Assembly: GCA_036250195.1 (NCBI GenBank)
Contig: JAVHZZ010000005.1
Coordinates: 76,379,505-76,443,504 of the forward strand
DNA: 64,000 nt
Direction of reading: 5' to 3'
From: Mixophyes australis
Lineage: Eukaryota > Chordata > Amphibia > Anura > Limnodynastidae
The notes beneath the pieces are model-generated. The model was not told where the DNA came from. It saw nothing but the letters and a program-made list of their open reading frames with translations, and did not search any database. The position numbers were made by a program, and so were the translations under genes. Positions 30,486 through 43,197 of this stretch are shown in pieces (the first letter of the stretch is position 1; each line of letters begins with the position of its first letter).

Positions 30486-32654
30486 GATGACTACCACCAA
30501 GACTCCTTACTTGACAAGTAGCACTGGTTTTCAGGGTCACTGTTTAGATGTTATCTTAAACAAAAAGGTTATGTCTTCATAGCCCACCTTCTCAAGGATA
30601 ACTTAAACAGATGTGTACACACAATTTATAACCATCATCAATTTGAAAAAGGTGATAACCTGTTCCATAATAAGCCCACATGATCTGGGCTGTCACATGA
30701 CAAGCCACCTAAAAAATAAATGTACCTAGTATGTAAAATATAACACAGACACACACATACACATATCTTGACATCAGCACTGCTTTAACTTTTTAAATGC
30801 ACCAACTGAAGAAAAATGTACATTTAATTGCACTTATAACAACCCAGAATTGTTTATTCTTGTTTTCTCTGCAAGGTCTAAAACTATATGATATTAATGC
30901 AATGTGTAACACAAACTGTGCCATTATAAACCCACGGGATGAATAAAGTATCTCAAGCAAAACAATGTTCAAAATATTTTATGGTGAAAAAATGAAGTGA
31001 AATCTCTGGTTGCTATGTACATTGGCATGTGTCCTATTCAAAGAAGTCTGCTTTTTGTATAATGGAAACACCTGCCAAAAGGGAACTTGGGACGATTTTT
31101 TTTAAACAAGATATCTGCCAAGTTTCCAGTACTGTTGATGCTGCAGAACCAAAATGCTTACTGTTTTAAAACATGCTTTAAGGGCAATTGTAATTGGACC
31201 AGAGACAGAAAAAAAAAAGAATATGAGTAAAACACTGTTTACATTCCAGAACCACTTGTGAGCAGGAGAAATGTCTTATTTCTAAATGTTGTAGATGGGC
31301 AATATAAATGGCAAATAATGTTTATTTGTGCTTGTTAAGTATAAATGCAAACCAATAAATTAAATCAGTTGTCCACTGTGACCTACTCCCTTTCTGTGTA
31401 GCTAATCGCCCCATTACCCGAAGCGCTGAGGAGCTGATCACATTGTAGTTGGCTCTTTTTCACTGTAGCATCTCTGCTGCTCATGGCCCGGTTTATAAAC
31501 CATTCAGTCCTCTTCAATAGAGCTGTGTGGTGCTCTGACACAGAAAAATGGATAGATTGAGTACCCCAGAATTGTGAGCTTAAGCACTAATGGTAATGTA
31601 GGTTCAGGTATGGGGGAGCTTTGTTTTTGCCTGGGGGAAGATAATATTAAGGGGGTCACCCACTTTATGTTCATCTGAAGGTTAAAAACTACTTTAATCA
31701 ATGCAACTTGTAAGATCATTTTAGAAATAGGTTGATAACAATATAACCATTAAAAGTGTACAGCAGTATAAGTCACATTTAACATATGATACATATCCTA
31801 GCCAAAATATCTTAACTGGGTTTTTACACTTTTCTCTATGAATGAAGCCATGGAGAGCTGGTAACTTTTTAAAAAAAACTCTACTTTCCTGGAAATATAG
31901 AACATTATGTGCAAGGATAAAATACTTGAAAGTATTTTCCACAAACCACACTTGACAGAAAAATAATTAATTTAAATGCTGTCTGGCTAACTTCACTTAC
32001 TAGACATTTTTGTTCTCTCAACAAATCATAAGACAAAGTTGAGCTATTCATTTCCTATATCACAAACTTCAAAGGTCATTTATCAAAGCTTGGGTTATGT
32101 CTTTTTTGTCATAATAAGCAATTAATAAATTAGCTTTCGGCTTCATTTATTGGGCAGTAGAAACAATGGTGGTCAAAAGGAAGAATATTTCCGTTTTCAA
32201 GATGTTTAAATAAGGTGGCACATTGTTTTTAAAACTAAAAATACATTTTCAGTATGGAAGCTTCTTGTATTCACACTTTTACAGAAAATAGTAATGTAAC
32301 GCATTCTATTAGATCAGACCTATCATGACTTTTTCCATTACAACAGCACAACAATCAAAATTGGGCTCATTATCCGCCAACACAAGTACACACTGGCCTT
32401 TGATGAATGAAGCAACATACTAGCATAGACCTTATAACACTGAGGAAGAAATTATCTCTATTAAGAAAAATAAATTTAGTAGTGATCACTTAGAAAAAAA
32501 GCCAGGAATTCAGAATTACTCTCTTATTCTTTCCAATACCAATCTCCACCCAGCCTCTCCGGACACATGCTTATATTGTTATCAATCACCTAACATAATT
32601 GAAAATGTGACTTTTAATAAATGTGAAGATAATAGTCTCTCTTGTGTACACTTT
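30486..32654. other. No gene or repeat recognised
   Basis: Long AT-rich stretch without motif-bearing ORFs. Confidence 0.45.
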
Positions 32655-32856
32655 GGGGCAGTTTCAGATCAGCGCGAGGTGCCGCTGATCATCGCCTCAA
32701 TGTTCAGCTGTGCCTATTGCCGTAAGAAATCTCCACTCATTTTTCTGCACACCTCTATTGGACGTCAGGAAAAATGAGTAGAAATTTCTGTAAAAACTGT
32801 GACCCAATGTGTGTCCACGGAATGTTTCGGACCTCACGCCGAATTGAATCCTCCCC
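32655..32856. mobile_element. 202-bp MITE with internal hairpin
   Basis: GGGGCAGTTTCAGATCAGCG at the left is an imperfect inverted copy of the right end (GCCGAATTGAATCCTCCCC). In the middle AGAAATCTCCACTCATTTTT pairs with AAAAATGAGTAGAAATTTCT. Confidence 0.75.
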
Positions 32857-33834
32857 TAACACTGTCATATCTCTGTACTATCCCTTCACATTTGTGGAGT
32901 ATACACATTTGCTGATGTATGCCTAGTGCTAATTCTACTGTTTCTAACCTCAATGATCTTGGCATGCATCCGACCGAACAATGGCACACAACTCTGTTAT
33001 TTAATGTGTTCTCACCTCTAAATGATCTCCAAAAATATTTATTAGATGATTTTAATACTTCTACTCTTCCACATTTATTCACTTTCTACCCCTGTATGAG
33101 AACAGAAGAAGTACATGTTGATTCTTTCTATCATGTTACCGTGAATGTCTTTAAGAAACACCAGCTAACAACTAAATAAAGAAATATAATCTGGATCAAG
33201 TACAATGCCAAGCCATACACTATAAGGGAGGAGGTATCATTATTTTAAACAGGGAGGTTTATCACAAGGGATAAATTAGGTTACAAGATTCTAATACAAA
33301 AAACAAAGATTGGAACCTACCAAGACCTATAACACTTCTGTTAAAAGATGACTCGAACAGGTCTTATCAGAACAGTTCTTACCAAGAAGAAATTTGATCT
33401 CATATACAACAAGCCACAAAAACCCTTATTTCACTATCCCATTGTAATGAATCTACCATCTTAATAAAAAGATTCCACAGATGTTATTCTACTGTGGGAG
33501 AAAATAAAATAGAAACCCGTGTGTCCCTCTTGACCACCAAGGGCACCAAAATAGTCAGTCTCCAGGAATTCAGTCCAGTAAGAATGAGCATCTCAAGGAA
33601 CCCTACAAGTTTTGTTCTTACAGGGATGTAGTCCTAAAGTTGAGTACATAGTGAATGAGTTTTCCTCTTCTGATAGAATTCTTAACATCAAGTACCTGGT
33701 AATATAATCCTAATTGGTCTGGTCACATGATCCTCATAACAAACTAATTAAACCATATTATGTTCCAAGTTTTCTCTCCAGATAAGGCTATTCTGATTAT
33801 GCCATATGTGTTATTATACACTAAGGGCCTGAGT
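32857..33834. other. No gene recognised
   Basis: An 86-codon ORF at 32919-33179 has no recognisable motif. It could be part of an old retroelement, but nothing seen supports that. Confidence 0.4.
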
Positions 33835-34136
33835 CATTAAGGAGAGCAAAGCATAAAGAAGGAGTAACTTTGCACCTGGCCAAAACCATGTTGCATTGGA
33901 GGGGGAGGTAAATTTAAAATATGCCGAAATATTTATAGCTGGGGTAGGGCATGTCCGAGATTAATTTTAAATTTCAGTGTAAAAATAAAGCTATGAAGTA
34001 TTTGTGTGCTACATAAAAAAGCCAGTATTTAACTTATGTGCAAAATAAACTAGTCTGCATCCTTGCATTGAAACATGGTTTTTCCCAGAGGATGTTTAAT
34101 CATTTTTTTGCCTTACTTACCTTAACGACTCAGGCT
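33835..34136. mobile_element. ~300-bp MITE with GGGCCTGAGTCATTAA end
   Basis: GGGCCTGAGTCATTAAGG at the left pairs with CCTTAACGACTCAGGC at the right. The interior pairs AAACCATGTTGCATTGGAGG with its counterpart near 34060. Same family as 10652 and 27443. Confidence 0.85.
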
Positions 34137-34220
34137 TTATATGTGTGTATATCTTTTTGGAGTTCTAGACAAATAATTTTCCATTATTTGAGTTTCCTGG
34201 GTTCATTTAAAGAGGTTGTA

Positions 34221-34772
34221 TAGTCCTGGCCAAAAGTTTTGCGAATGACACAAGTATTGGTTTTCACAAAGTTTGCTGCTTCAGTGTTTTTAGCATTTCA
34301 TAAGTGACAAAGGCTTTTATTGACAATTACATTAAGCTTTTGCAAAGAGTCAATATTTGCAGTGTTGACCCTTCTTTTTGAAGACCACTGCAATTCGCCC
34401 TGACATGCTATCAATCAACTTCTGGGCCACATACTGACTGATGGACGACCATTCTTGCCTAATCAATGCTTGGAGTTAGAATTTGTGGGTTTTTTCTTTG
34501 TCCACCTGCCTCTTGAGGATTGACCACAAGTTCTCAATGGGATTAAGGTCTGGGGAGTTTCCTAGCCATGGACCCAAAATTTTGATGTTTTGATCCCCCA
34601 ATTCATTTAGTTTTCACTTTTGCCTTATGGCAAGGTGCTCCATCATACTGGAAAATACATTGTTCGTCACCAAACTGTTCTTGGATGGCTGGGAGAAGTT
34701 GCTCTTGGAGGATATTTTGGTACCATTCTTTATTCATGGGTGTGTTCTAAGGTAAAATTGTGAATTGCTACT
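34221..34772 (-). pseudogene. Tc1-like transposon, 3' half only
   Basis: The terminus TAGTCCTGGCCAAAAG follows a TA at 34219-34220, the target of Tc1/mariner elements. The minus strand encodes the C-terminal part of a Tc1 transposase with the PDLNPIEN-type motif that carries the third catalytic acid, broken by indels. The element ends abruptly near 34772 inside the coding region, and the DNA-binding half is absent. Confidence 0.85.
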
Positions 34773-34946
34773 GCATTTTAGGTCCTTATCACACATTTTA
34801 AATGAAATTGTATTGTTATTGTTTCATGTATCAAAGTACTTTTTCTAGTTTCCACTCTTATTTTATTCACCATTTTGCAATTGAACTGTTAAAGCAAATT
34901 TACTATTTATTTGATGAATAAATACAAATGAACACATTGAATGAAT

Positions 34947-36361
34947 ATAGCATGTGCAAATGTTTGCTCACCCTGTCAGTCAGTGTGTAGTATACCTTCT
35001 ATGGCATGAATATCAGCAAATATAGTCTCAATATATTTCTTGTAGCCACCTAAGAGTTTTTCTAATCTTGCTTCAGGATTTTAACCCTCTCTTCCTTACA
35101 GAACTCTTCTAACTAGATTCTGCAGTCTTTATTAATCCTCTAGCTCCTCTATACGTCTTCATGCATGCACTGTATGTTTGAGATCTTGCTATAAATGTTC
35201 AATAATATTCTGGGGACTGTAAAGGCCATTCCAAAACCTTATTCATTCATTCGCGTAAATACGTCATGGTTGATTTTGAGCTATGCTTAGCGCCTTTGTC
35301 TTGCTAAAATATACTACTTCTTTTTAGCTTCAACTTCATCGCCAAATCTGAGACTTTAGCTGCTGGGAGTTGTTGAAATTCAATTAAATAAATAGATCCA
35401 CAGTTAACAATTGGTGCAGTGTTCTTTTCTTCAAATATTTCACCTGTTATTCTCCTAATTTATCATTTTTGGCTGTAGCCAAAAAGTTACATTTGTATTT
35501 GATCAGTCCATAGCACTTTATTCCAAAATATTTCTGTTACATCTAAGTATTGTTTTGCATACTTTAGACATTCACTTTTACATACCTCCCTACCTAACGG
35601 TCCTGTTTTAGGTGGGATCATCTCTGATTTGAGGACCCTGTCCCTCCATTCCATTTGGGACAGCTCTGTACGGATTGGTGGGAAATTAGGGATGTATTGT
35701 CTGTTCATTGCTACTCTGCATGACACAGCAGAAATGAACAGGTGCCGCGCGGACTGGAGCGCATGGCAATGAATGGGTTGGGAAGGATGGAGAGAACTGG
35801 GCAGCCTATCGCTTCAAATAGTTATGTGGCCCTGCTGATGCCTCTTACGCAAAGGTTGGGAGGTATGCTTTTGTGACAAGGTTGTCGGAAAGGTTTCCTT
35901 TGACAACTTTTCCATGCAAATCATTTTTGTTTAAGTAATGTTGTACTGTGGACCTGTCGAACATTATTCCAGTGTCGGCTATAGCTTCCTTCAAGGTCAT
36001 TTACAGTGATATGTGGGGTCTGTTTTGAATATCTGAGCAGTTCTATCACACATTTATCTTGCCTTCACTTCAACAGCTCCACTTAATATCCAATTGTTAA
36101 TATTTCTGACAGTGGAAATTCCAAACTAGGAGTGTATACATGTTGTTTATAGCCTTCCTCTGCTTTGTAACAGTCAATTATCTTAATTTTTTAAGAGAGT
36201 GCAACCATAACATACTGACAGGTTAAAAGGAGTATTTATTCAGCTCTAGTACTGTATTCACTTGGTTTAATTTAAGGCCTAATAAGTCAATCAGATTTTA
36301 ATGTCTTGAAAAAAAAAGTATTAAAGCACCAACTGAAAAGGTGACCAAACTATGGACCATA
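34947..36361 (-). pseudogene. Decayed Tc1/mariner element interrupted by a MITE
   Basis: On the minus strand FWNKVLWTDQIQM (near 35490-35530) followed by LFGYSQ matches the second catalytic-acid region of Tc1-like transposases (VLW-S/T-D). Stops interrupt the frame. The left end (AATGTTTGCTCACC) and right end (GGTGACCAAACTATGG) are an imperfect inverted pair. A 287-bp MITE splits the gene at 35581. Confidence 0.7.
35581..35867. mobile_element. 287-bp CATACCTCCC-family MITE inside the Tc1 relic
   Basis: It begins CATACCTCCC and ends GGGAGGTATG. CTTTT lies on both sides (35575-35579, 35868-35872), a possible 5- to 6-bp target duplication. The Tc1 coding sequence continues on the far side. Confidence 0.82.
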
Positions 36362-38078
36362 TTTTTATTTTATTTTTATTTAATCTGTTAAATAAAACAA
36401 ATAAATATTAATTGTGCATTATTATTATTATTATTATTATGCACAATTATGCATTATTATTATTTATATATCATTATTATAATGTTACCATGCAAATGTT
36501 GTGTTCACTTATTTTAAATAATAAAACTTAATTTAATCAGCAGTGCTCAAACTCAATCAATAAGATGTCGAAAGTGTCTCCAATTTGTCCAATACTTATT
36601 GCAAATGAACTCATATTAACAGCCACTCTGAATAAACTATTTAATCTCATTCCACAAATGTTTGAATTGATTGAGATCACTTCAAACATGTTATGTTAAT
36701 AAGTCTTTCCTGGATCTTCCTACGTTTGTGGCGGCATGGACAACTATCAAGCTGAAAAAGTACATCCGCAGATGCTTACAATACTGCCATGAGAGCAATG
36801 ATGTTCAGATACTCTGTGGCATTTAAACGTTGCTCGCCAGTGGACCCAAATCTTGCCATTTAAACTGTACATGCACAGTCGTAATCTGTAGCGTTGCCTA
36901 CTTAAGCTTTTTGGAAAAGTTGAGATGGTTTAAGTGCTTAGTAACTGTACCAAGCCCACAATAGTAAGGGCATTTCCGTGTCTAGGACTGCCCATTTTCT
37001 TGTGCAAAACTTTCATGCACTTACTGTTGTACTTGAGTCTTCAATAAGTAGGAAACTGTTTTTTTTTAACTTTTAGTCAAATACAACCAAAGCACACAGT
37101 CAAGTTTCTATATGTCTGTGAAGATACGTGGCTCCCAAATCATTCAGACACGGTATTAGAGGAAAAATAGAAGGATTATTTATTCTGCAGAACAGGATTA
37201 AATACAGCACGGCCTTGTAGTGATAGCAGGTCCAACAAGTGAGGAACTCAGTTCAAATAAATCCAGTGAGATATGTTCCAGAGTGCATCTCTGGCAGAGC
37301 ATCAACTCTTGGCCAAAAGTTAGTCACACAAGTGTCCAGCTCCCATGGTAGCCTCTTTTATCACCTCCTAATCCTACCTTGGGAACTGCCTGCCCAGGGA
37401 AGATGCAAAAGGTCTCGATTGGTGGGCCGCTTACACTACCCAGCCCTCTCCCCTACCTCCCCAGGTGTCTTCCCACAGGTGACCCCTGCTGGGTCTGCCT
37501 CCTGGCTGGCTGTAGAGCTCACTAGTGGACAATAGGGAGCAAACAGAAATAACAATGGTAGCATAATTCACTCAAATCCTGGCTACAGAGTACAGTTCAG
37601 GTATGGATTAGATCAAGGGTTTGTAACACCATATACCATGCCCGTTGCTTTACAAGGTCCTTAGCATTTAATGATGCAATTCATAGGCTTAAGGAATGCC
37701 ATATGTTCTTTTCATTCCAATTCACTCATATGAAAATACATTATGCTATAAAACATCAATGCAGTCACAAAATAAATTATGCTTGGAAAATGGAGAACAA
37801 ACACATAGTAAATTGGCTGAAATATCATTAAAACACTGTTGACCTGCTAATATTTATTAATATTTAGTTGTGAAAGCCTGGTAGACAATTGTTGTTACTT
37901 TTGATTGCACACATATCCAGAATTGCACTCATATACAGTAATGTATTTATATACTGTTTCAGTGCTTGGGCAATTATTGTTAACTTGCACCAAGGATTGG
38001 AGAAAAAAAAAACATTAACTAAATGAAAAGTATGTGATATGGTTTGAATTTTAACACATACAGTACAAACAATTTTAC
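36362..38078. other. No gene recognised; (ATT)n near 36418-36480
   Basis: An ATT microsatellite with a repeated TGCACAATTATGCAT motif lies at the start. GC-richer sequence at 37090-37520 has an unsupported 98-codon ORF and no motif I recognise. Confidence 0.45.
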
Positions 38079-38230
38079 CAGGGGAGGGCTGACAATTTTA
38101 GCCTGGAGGGCTTTTTTAAACATGTACCTTTGTTCCCTGTGACTATTAAGTAGCACAGCTACATAACCAGTATACAAAACAATGCTTTATGAGGACCAGT
38201 ATGTAATACAGCCCCAAGACCAGTAAGTTC
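38079..38230. mobile_element. Partial hAT-type MITE related to 30191
   Basis: CAGGGGAGGGCTGACAATTT and AGCCTGGAGGGC match the left end of the MITE at 30191. No matching right end is visible. Confidence 0.6.
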
Positions 38231-39136
38231 ACTTTAATTGGCTATCTCTGATTTGTGGGGGAAAAATACTGTTTCAGCATCTGCCTTCATCTCTCCTACT
38301 CCCCATTGCAGTCACATCTAGAAATGAAAGAACTGAATATTTAATTTAGTGACAGGATACACTGGAATCTGTTGTTAAGTGCAACCCATATAATTGATTT
38401 GTTTAATAGTTTTTAACACTATGATTTCCACATAGTCCAGGAACAGTATGTAAAGCAGTACATAAAAGGGTGTATCTACATAATAATTTCAAAAACACAT
38501 TGGTTCATATACTATTCCTGCAGACAGATAAAGCTATGGTAGGAAAATATATTTTTTGAACCACTTCAAAACATGTAAGTTAAATAAGACTCTTTACTAT
38601 TATTTTGTCACACATATGTCCTCCACCTGTGTCTCTTTAACTTGGGTGAACTACTGTACAAATCTGTAACTCTGTTTGCAGGCTTTTTCTGCCGATTGCC
38701 AGCTAAATATCCTCTTTTAGAAGCATGTGGCAAACACCTCTCTTTGTCACACCTTTCAATATTGCATCAACTACTAGATTATGTTTACTCAGCTTGTAGG
38801 TTTGGATATGTTTACCTTGGAACTAACTGACATCTCGTGCATAAATATATCCTGGTAAAGCATGCCTGATACACTCAAAAAGCTGCTCTGAACAATGTAG
38901 TTTCAACAGCATTGGTGACAACACTCTCCAGACACAGCATCATAGCAGAAGGCATGGGCTCATCTATGTTCCTCCATCTATCTTCCACTACTGTGTGCTT
39001 TACTGTTCACTGAGAGCTTTAGAATCATAGTGTAAGCATAAAAGACTTTGGGAATTGTAGTGTATAATGAGTGTATATGTGTTATAGTGTATTTTGTGGA
39101 TATGTGAGATGCAATAAATACTGCGTGCATGGGAGT
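38231..39136. other. No gene or repeat recognised
   Basis: AT-rich, with short motif-free ORFs. Confidence 0.45.
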
Positions 39137-39144
39137 CATACTGT

Positions 39145-39495
39145 CAGTACCAGATTAAGGGGAGGGAGGCCCCAAATCCCCCCCCCCCAAGCTTACCTCC
39201 TTCCGTTGTTCCACTCCCTGTAGCACGGGGCGTAAGTGCTCCTTACTGAGGACATCTCGTGAGAGTGAGACTATGACTCATGGTCTCGGGGGACTGAGAC
39301 TTCCTCAGTAAGGAGATTACTGTGCGCTGCATAAGTCCTACAGTGACAGCAGGCAGCTAACAGCATAACATGTGCTGTTAGCTGCCTGCCATTCTCCTTG
39401 AACAGGTGAGAGCCGGAGCCCCCGACCCAATGAAAGCCGGCAGGCCTGGGCCCCTGGGCTGTAACCCCTATAGCCCTATTGTTAATCCAGCTCTG
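39145..39495. mobile_element. 351-bp hAT-type MITE with perfect 8-bp duplication
   Basis: The ends CAGTACCAGATTAAGG and TTAATCCAGCTCTG are imperfect inverted copies. CATACTGT flanks both sides (39137-39144, 39496-39503). The interior shares CTTACTGAGGACATCTCGTG and its partner CCTCAGTAAGGAG with the MITE at 23441. Confidence 0.93.
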
Positions 39496-39503
39496 CATAC
39501 TGT

Positions 39504-40065
39504 ATACACATGATAGCTAGAGCTGTATGTACATTGTGGACAAGGGAGCTTTACTTCATATTTGGGCTTGCAAGCTGAAAATTCAAAATTGCATTTTTGT
39601 GCATTCTCATCAGGGCTTGAAAAAAACACCCAAAAAGTAGTAATACTTTTAATGTGTTTTTTTGCTTTCTTGTTTATTTGATTTCAGCATCATACAATCA
39701 GTTCAATGAGAACAGATACAAAATGCTACATTGCAATTAGGGCAACAATATATATTGTTAACATGGAGAGGGGGATTGTAACATAAAGTATTTTCACTCT
39801 ACACTCACACACTGCCTGTTGTGCCACTCACTTGTGCTCGCTCTCATGCACAGTGTTGACAGCTCTTTAATGTGTCAGAACTCTTTCACCAAGCTAGACA
39901 GAAGCAGAGCAACAGAACATAGACAGATATCACAATCGCCAGGAAGTACAGATCATGAGACTCAGGGGCTAGTACTGTAACTAGCAATTAGATAAAGAGC
40001 GGGTTCTTCTTAGCTACAAATGTTGTAACCACTAGTATTATATTTTTATCCAGTGCATACATACA
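39504..40065. other. No gene or repeat recognised
   Basis: AT-rich sequence. Confidence 0.45.
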
Positions 40066-40137
40066 TACATATACATTTACATAGCGCTACGAAATTTGCT
40101 GTTGCTTTATAAATAAATGATGATGATGATGATGATC
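40066..40137 (+). mobile_element. SINE/LINE 3' tail with (GAT)n
   Basis: CATAGCGCTACGAAATTTGC, then GCTTTATAAATAAATGATGA and a GAT run: the common 3' end of CR1/L2-mobilised repeats. A similar tail lies at 46165. Confidence 0.75.
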
Positions 40138-42006
40138 TTAGCAAAGAGAAAGCAGAAAAAAAAGAAAAGTATTAAAAAAAAGAAAAGAAAATACCTAATC
40201 TAATATCTTATTTATCCTGTCAAATTTGAATGTCTTATTTATGTCTGACTTTTTCAGAATTACTTGTAACCAGCACTACTCATTTGAATGATACTTAAGC
40301 TCCCAAAAGTTTACTGTGTGGCATTTAACAATTATTTGTTATAAAGAAATGGTTCTTTCATATCCCTAAACAATAAAGTCATTATCATGATTTAACAATA
40401 TTTCTGAGTTCCATTCCTTGAAAAAAATGTTAATTATGAATTCATCAGATTTTGCATGCCAGTGGTATGTCAAGCTGCAGACAGACACTTCAGTTATTAA
40501 ACAGATGTCACTCTTTGCGTAGTTTGGTCTCTTGGGGTTACAGAAATGACAGCAGGATACATAATAGCGAACATCAGCATTTTTTTTCCTGCGTACTCGA
40601 CAGAATTGAAAATCTCTTTTACATACCACTTTTTCGTAGACTAAGAAGCCATTCTTTGGTTGACTTTCACCAAACAGAACCACATTTTATGAAAGGTCAT
40701 TAAATAATAAAGGACTGGCATGCCTGTTGCATACAAAATAAAGACTGTGCTATTCAAAATATAGGACAGAAGATCATTTATAATTGTACTTAACTGTAGA
40801 AAACAATTGACAAAGCATTTTTACTGTCTATTGATAAAGTCCTTTTTATAATGTGTAATGATCCTTGTTAATTGACATTCAAAACCTGTATGGTTGTACC
40901 GCATTTTTTTCAGTGATATTAATGGAGTTTTAGTAATAGGAGATATATAAATTAAAATTGAAAAATAAGGGGTCTATATATTAATGCAAATATGAAGGAA
41001 TGATCAGTGCAATTCCAGTCTTTCCTCAATATTTGTTTTGCTCTCAGTTATATTGCATTGCTGCCTACCAGTGTAGACACCTGCTGGAGGACCTGGGGCA
41101 GAGTAAGGGTGCACACAAATAGTAATTAGATTCATAATTACCATGTGGTGCATTCTCAATCTCTTGCTTTCTCTGTGCATCAAAGCCTTCTGTCACCTCA
41201 GAGGTGACGGAGGCTCCATCTTTGGGCTGACCTGTGTTATATGTAATAAGTGAATATTACATATGGTGCTGCTCTGGTAAAAGGGAGCACTGAGGCTCTA
41301 TAGGAAAGAGCTGTGCAAAGATCCCTAAATTGTTAAAAAGATGGTTTAATACATTGACAAGTGATACATTTTAAGGAATATTTTTCCCTTGGAGGGTATA
41401 GACTTTCAAGACCAGTGCTGGACTGAGGTATGATTGGCCAAATGGAGAAAGCAGGGACCCAAAAAAATAGTGCTCCGCCAAGAGGCATGGCAAGAACAAT
41501 GTGGAGTTGTGGTCAGCAGGCTGAGGGGTCATGGCCAGGGTGACTAGACCTTTACTAGTTCAGCCACCAAACCCCTCCCTATCCCTCAAATATACCAATT
41601 TTTATTTTGGTAGTGGAGAGCCCTCAGGCAGTGGTCCCACTGGGTGTTTACCCACTGGGCAGTCCAAAACTATTAAGCAACCTGCCAGGCACACTTACTT
41701 CTGCAGCCCGACACACCCTATAATTCTGGGCCTTTGTGGGTTTTCCATAACTCTGGGAGACAAGTAGAAATAGTTTAGGAGAAAGCTGAATTTGAAAGCT
41801 GGGATTACAGTTGTCACTTGTTTTAAGGAAGAATCATGAATGTTATGAGTGAGAATTGTATTAAAATGGATTTTGTATAAAGCATATCTAATATTAACAA
41901 ATGTAGCATCAGAACACATTAGCCATGACCCTTTTAAGCAGGCCATGTTTCTTTTGGTATTCAAAAATCTGGACTGTTTTGGAATGTATGACTAAGGTAC
42001 TTAATT
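40138..42006. other. No gene recognised; possible decayed MITE near 41413-41730
   Basis: CAGTGCTGGACTGAGG (41414) and GGGCAGTCCAAAAC (41658) look like inverted ends of a CAGGGCCGG-type element, but diverged. Nothing else stands out. Confidence 0.4.
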
Positions 42007-42439
42007 TACACCAATCAGTCATAACATTAAAACCACTGACTTATCTTGTTACAATGAGTTGGAATATATTAGGCAGCTAGTGAGCAGTCAGTTCTTGAAG
42101 TTGATGTGTTGGAAGCATGAAAAATAGGCAAGCATATAGGATCTGAGGCAAGGGTCAAATTGTCAAATCTCCAAAAGGCAGGTGTCACGGTCTCAAACGA
42201 TAGCAGGTCTTTACAATGCGAATCCTAGGGTCTACACAGTTTAGCGCTACACCAACAGGGCGCGGAGTCTAACGAGCAGACGGTGTTCGCCAGGAACTGC
42301 CGCAAGGCAGTATGGTCTTAGCTGCGTCTTGCTCGCAGGTTGCGGCCCCTGCTAGAGTACTGCGCGAGGCCCTCTTGGGAAGTTTGGAACCCAGCAGGTA
42401 GAATAGCAGGTATTAGAATAGAATGTCAGCCTTGCAGAC

Positions 42440-42985
42440 GAGTAGTAGCAGGTACGAGAGTAGAGTGTCAGCTTTGCAGACTAGTGGAATAGATGGTTGG
42501 TACCTGAACGGAGTGTCAGCTTGCGGATGAGTATAGTAGCAGGTACGTGAGTAGAGTGTCAGCTTTGCAGACTAGTAGAATAGATGGTTGGTACCTGAAC
42601 GGAGTGTCAGCTTTGCAGACGAGTAGCAGGTACGTGAGTAGAGTGTCAGCTTTGCAGACTAGTAGAATAGATGGTTGGTACCTGAACGGAGTGTCAGCTT
42701 TGCAGACGAGAATAGTAGCAGGTACGCGAGTAGAGTGTCATTTTTGCAGACTAGTAGAATAGATGGTTGGTACCTGAACGGAGTGTCAGCTTTGCAGACA
42801 AGTAGCAGGTACGTGAGTAGAGTGTCAGCTTTGCAGACTAGTAGAATAGATGGTTGGTACCTGAACGGAGTGTCAGCTTTGCAGACGAGAATAGTAGCAG
42901 GTACGTGAGTAGAGTGTCAGCTTTGCAGACTAGCAGAATAGATGGTTGGTACCTGAACGGAGTGTCAGCTTTGCAGACGAGTATA
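42440..42985. repeat. Alternating 88/92-bp tandem array
   Basis: GGTACCTGAACGGAGTGTCA recurs near 42499, 42590, 42677, 42769, 42856 and 42948, with spacings alternating around 91 and 88 bp. Each unit holds two copies of GAGTGTCAGCTTTGCAGAC. The alternation suggests a two-unit higher-order repeat of about 180 bp. Confidence 0.92.
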
Positions 42986-43087
42986 GAAGCAGAGTAGCCA
43001 AGTCTAAGGTACCCAAAAGGCAACTGAGGAACAGGCACTGAGGGTTTGGAGGAAGTGCCTTTTGTATTTGACGCCAGGATTGCCTGG

Positions 43088-43161
43088 CCAATAGGAGGAC
43101 AGGCATAGATTTTGTAATTTGCGGGTCTGCGCATGCGCAGACCCGAATCCAAGATGGCGGC
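43088..43161 (+). promoter_or_regulatory. Promoter-like cassette: CCAAT box, NRF1 palindrome, YY1 motif
   Basis: CCAAT (43088-43092) is followed by a 24-bp perfect palindrome (43122-43145) whose core TGCGCATGCGCA is the NRF1 consensus, then AAGATGGCGGC (43151-43161), the YY1 consensus in the orientation usual just downstream of a start site. TATA is absent and the region is CpG-rich. Confidence 0.6.
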
Positions 43162-43188
43162 GCCCGGGACGGAGCGGACCGCCGGAGG

Positions 43189-43197
43189 CAGGTAAGT
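43189..43197 (+). other. Consensus 5' splice donor in the LTR-like element
   Basis: CAGGTAAGT matches the vertebrate donor consensus exactly, about 30 bp after the YY1-like motif. A transcript starting near 43145 could splice from here into downstream sequence. No partner exon was identified. Confidence 0.45.
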
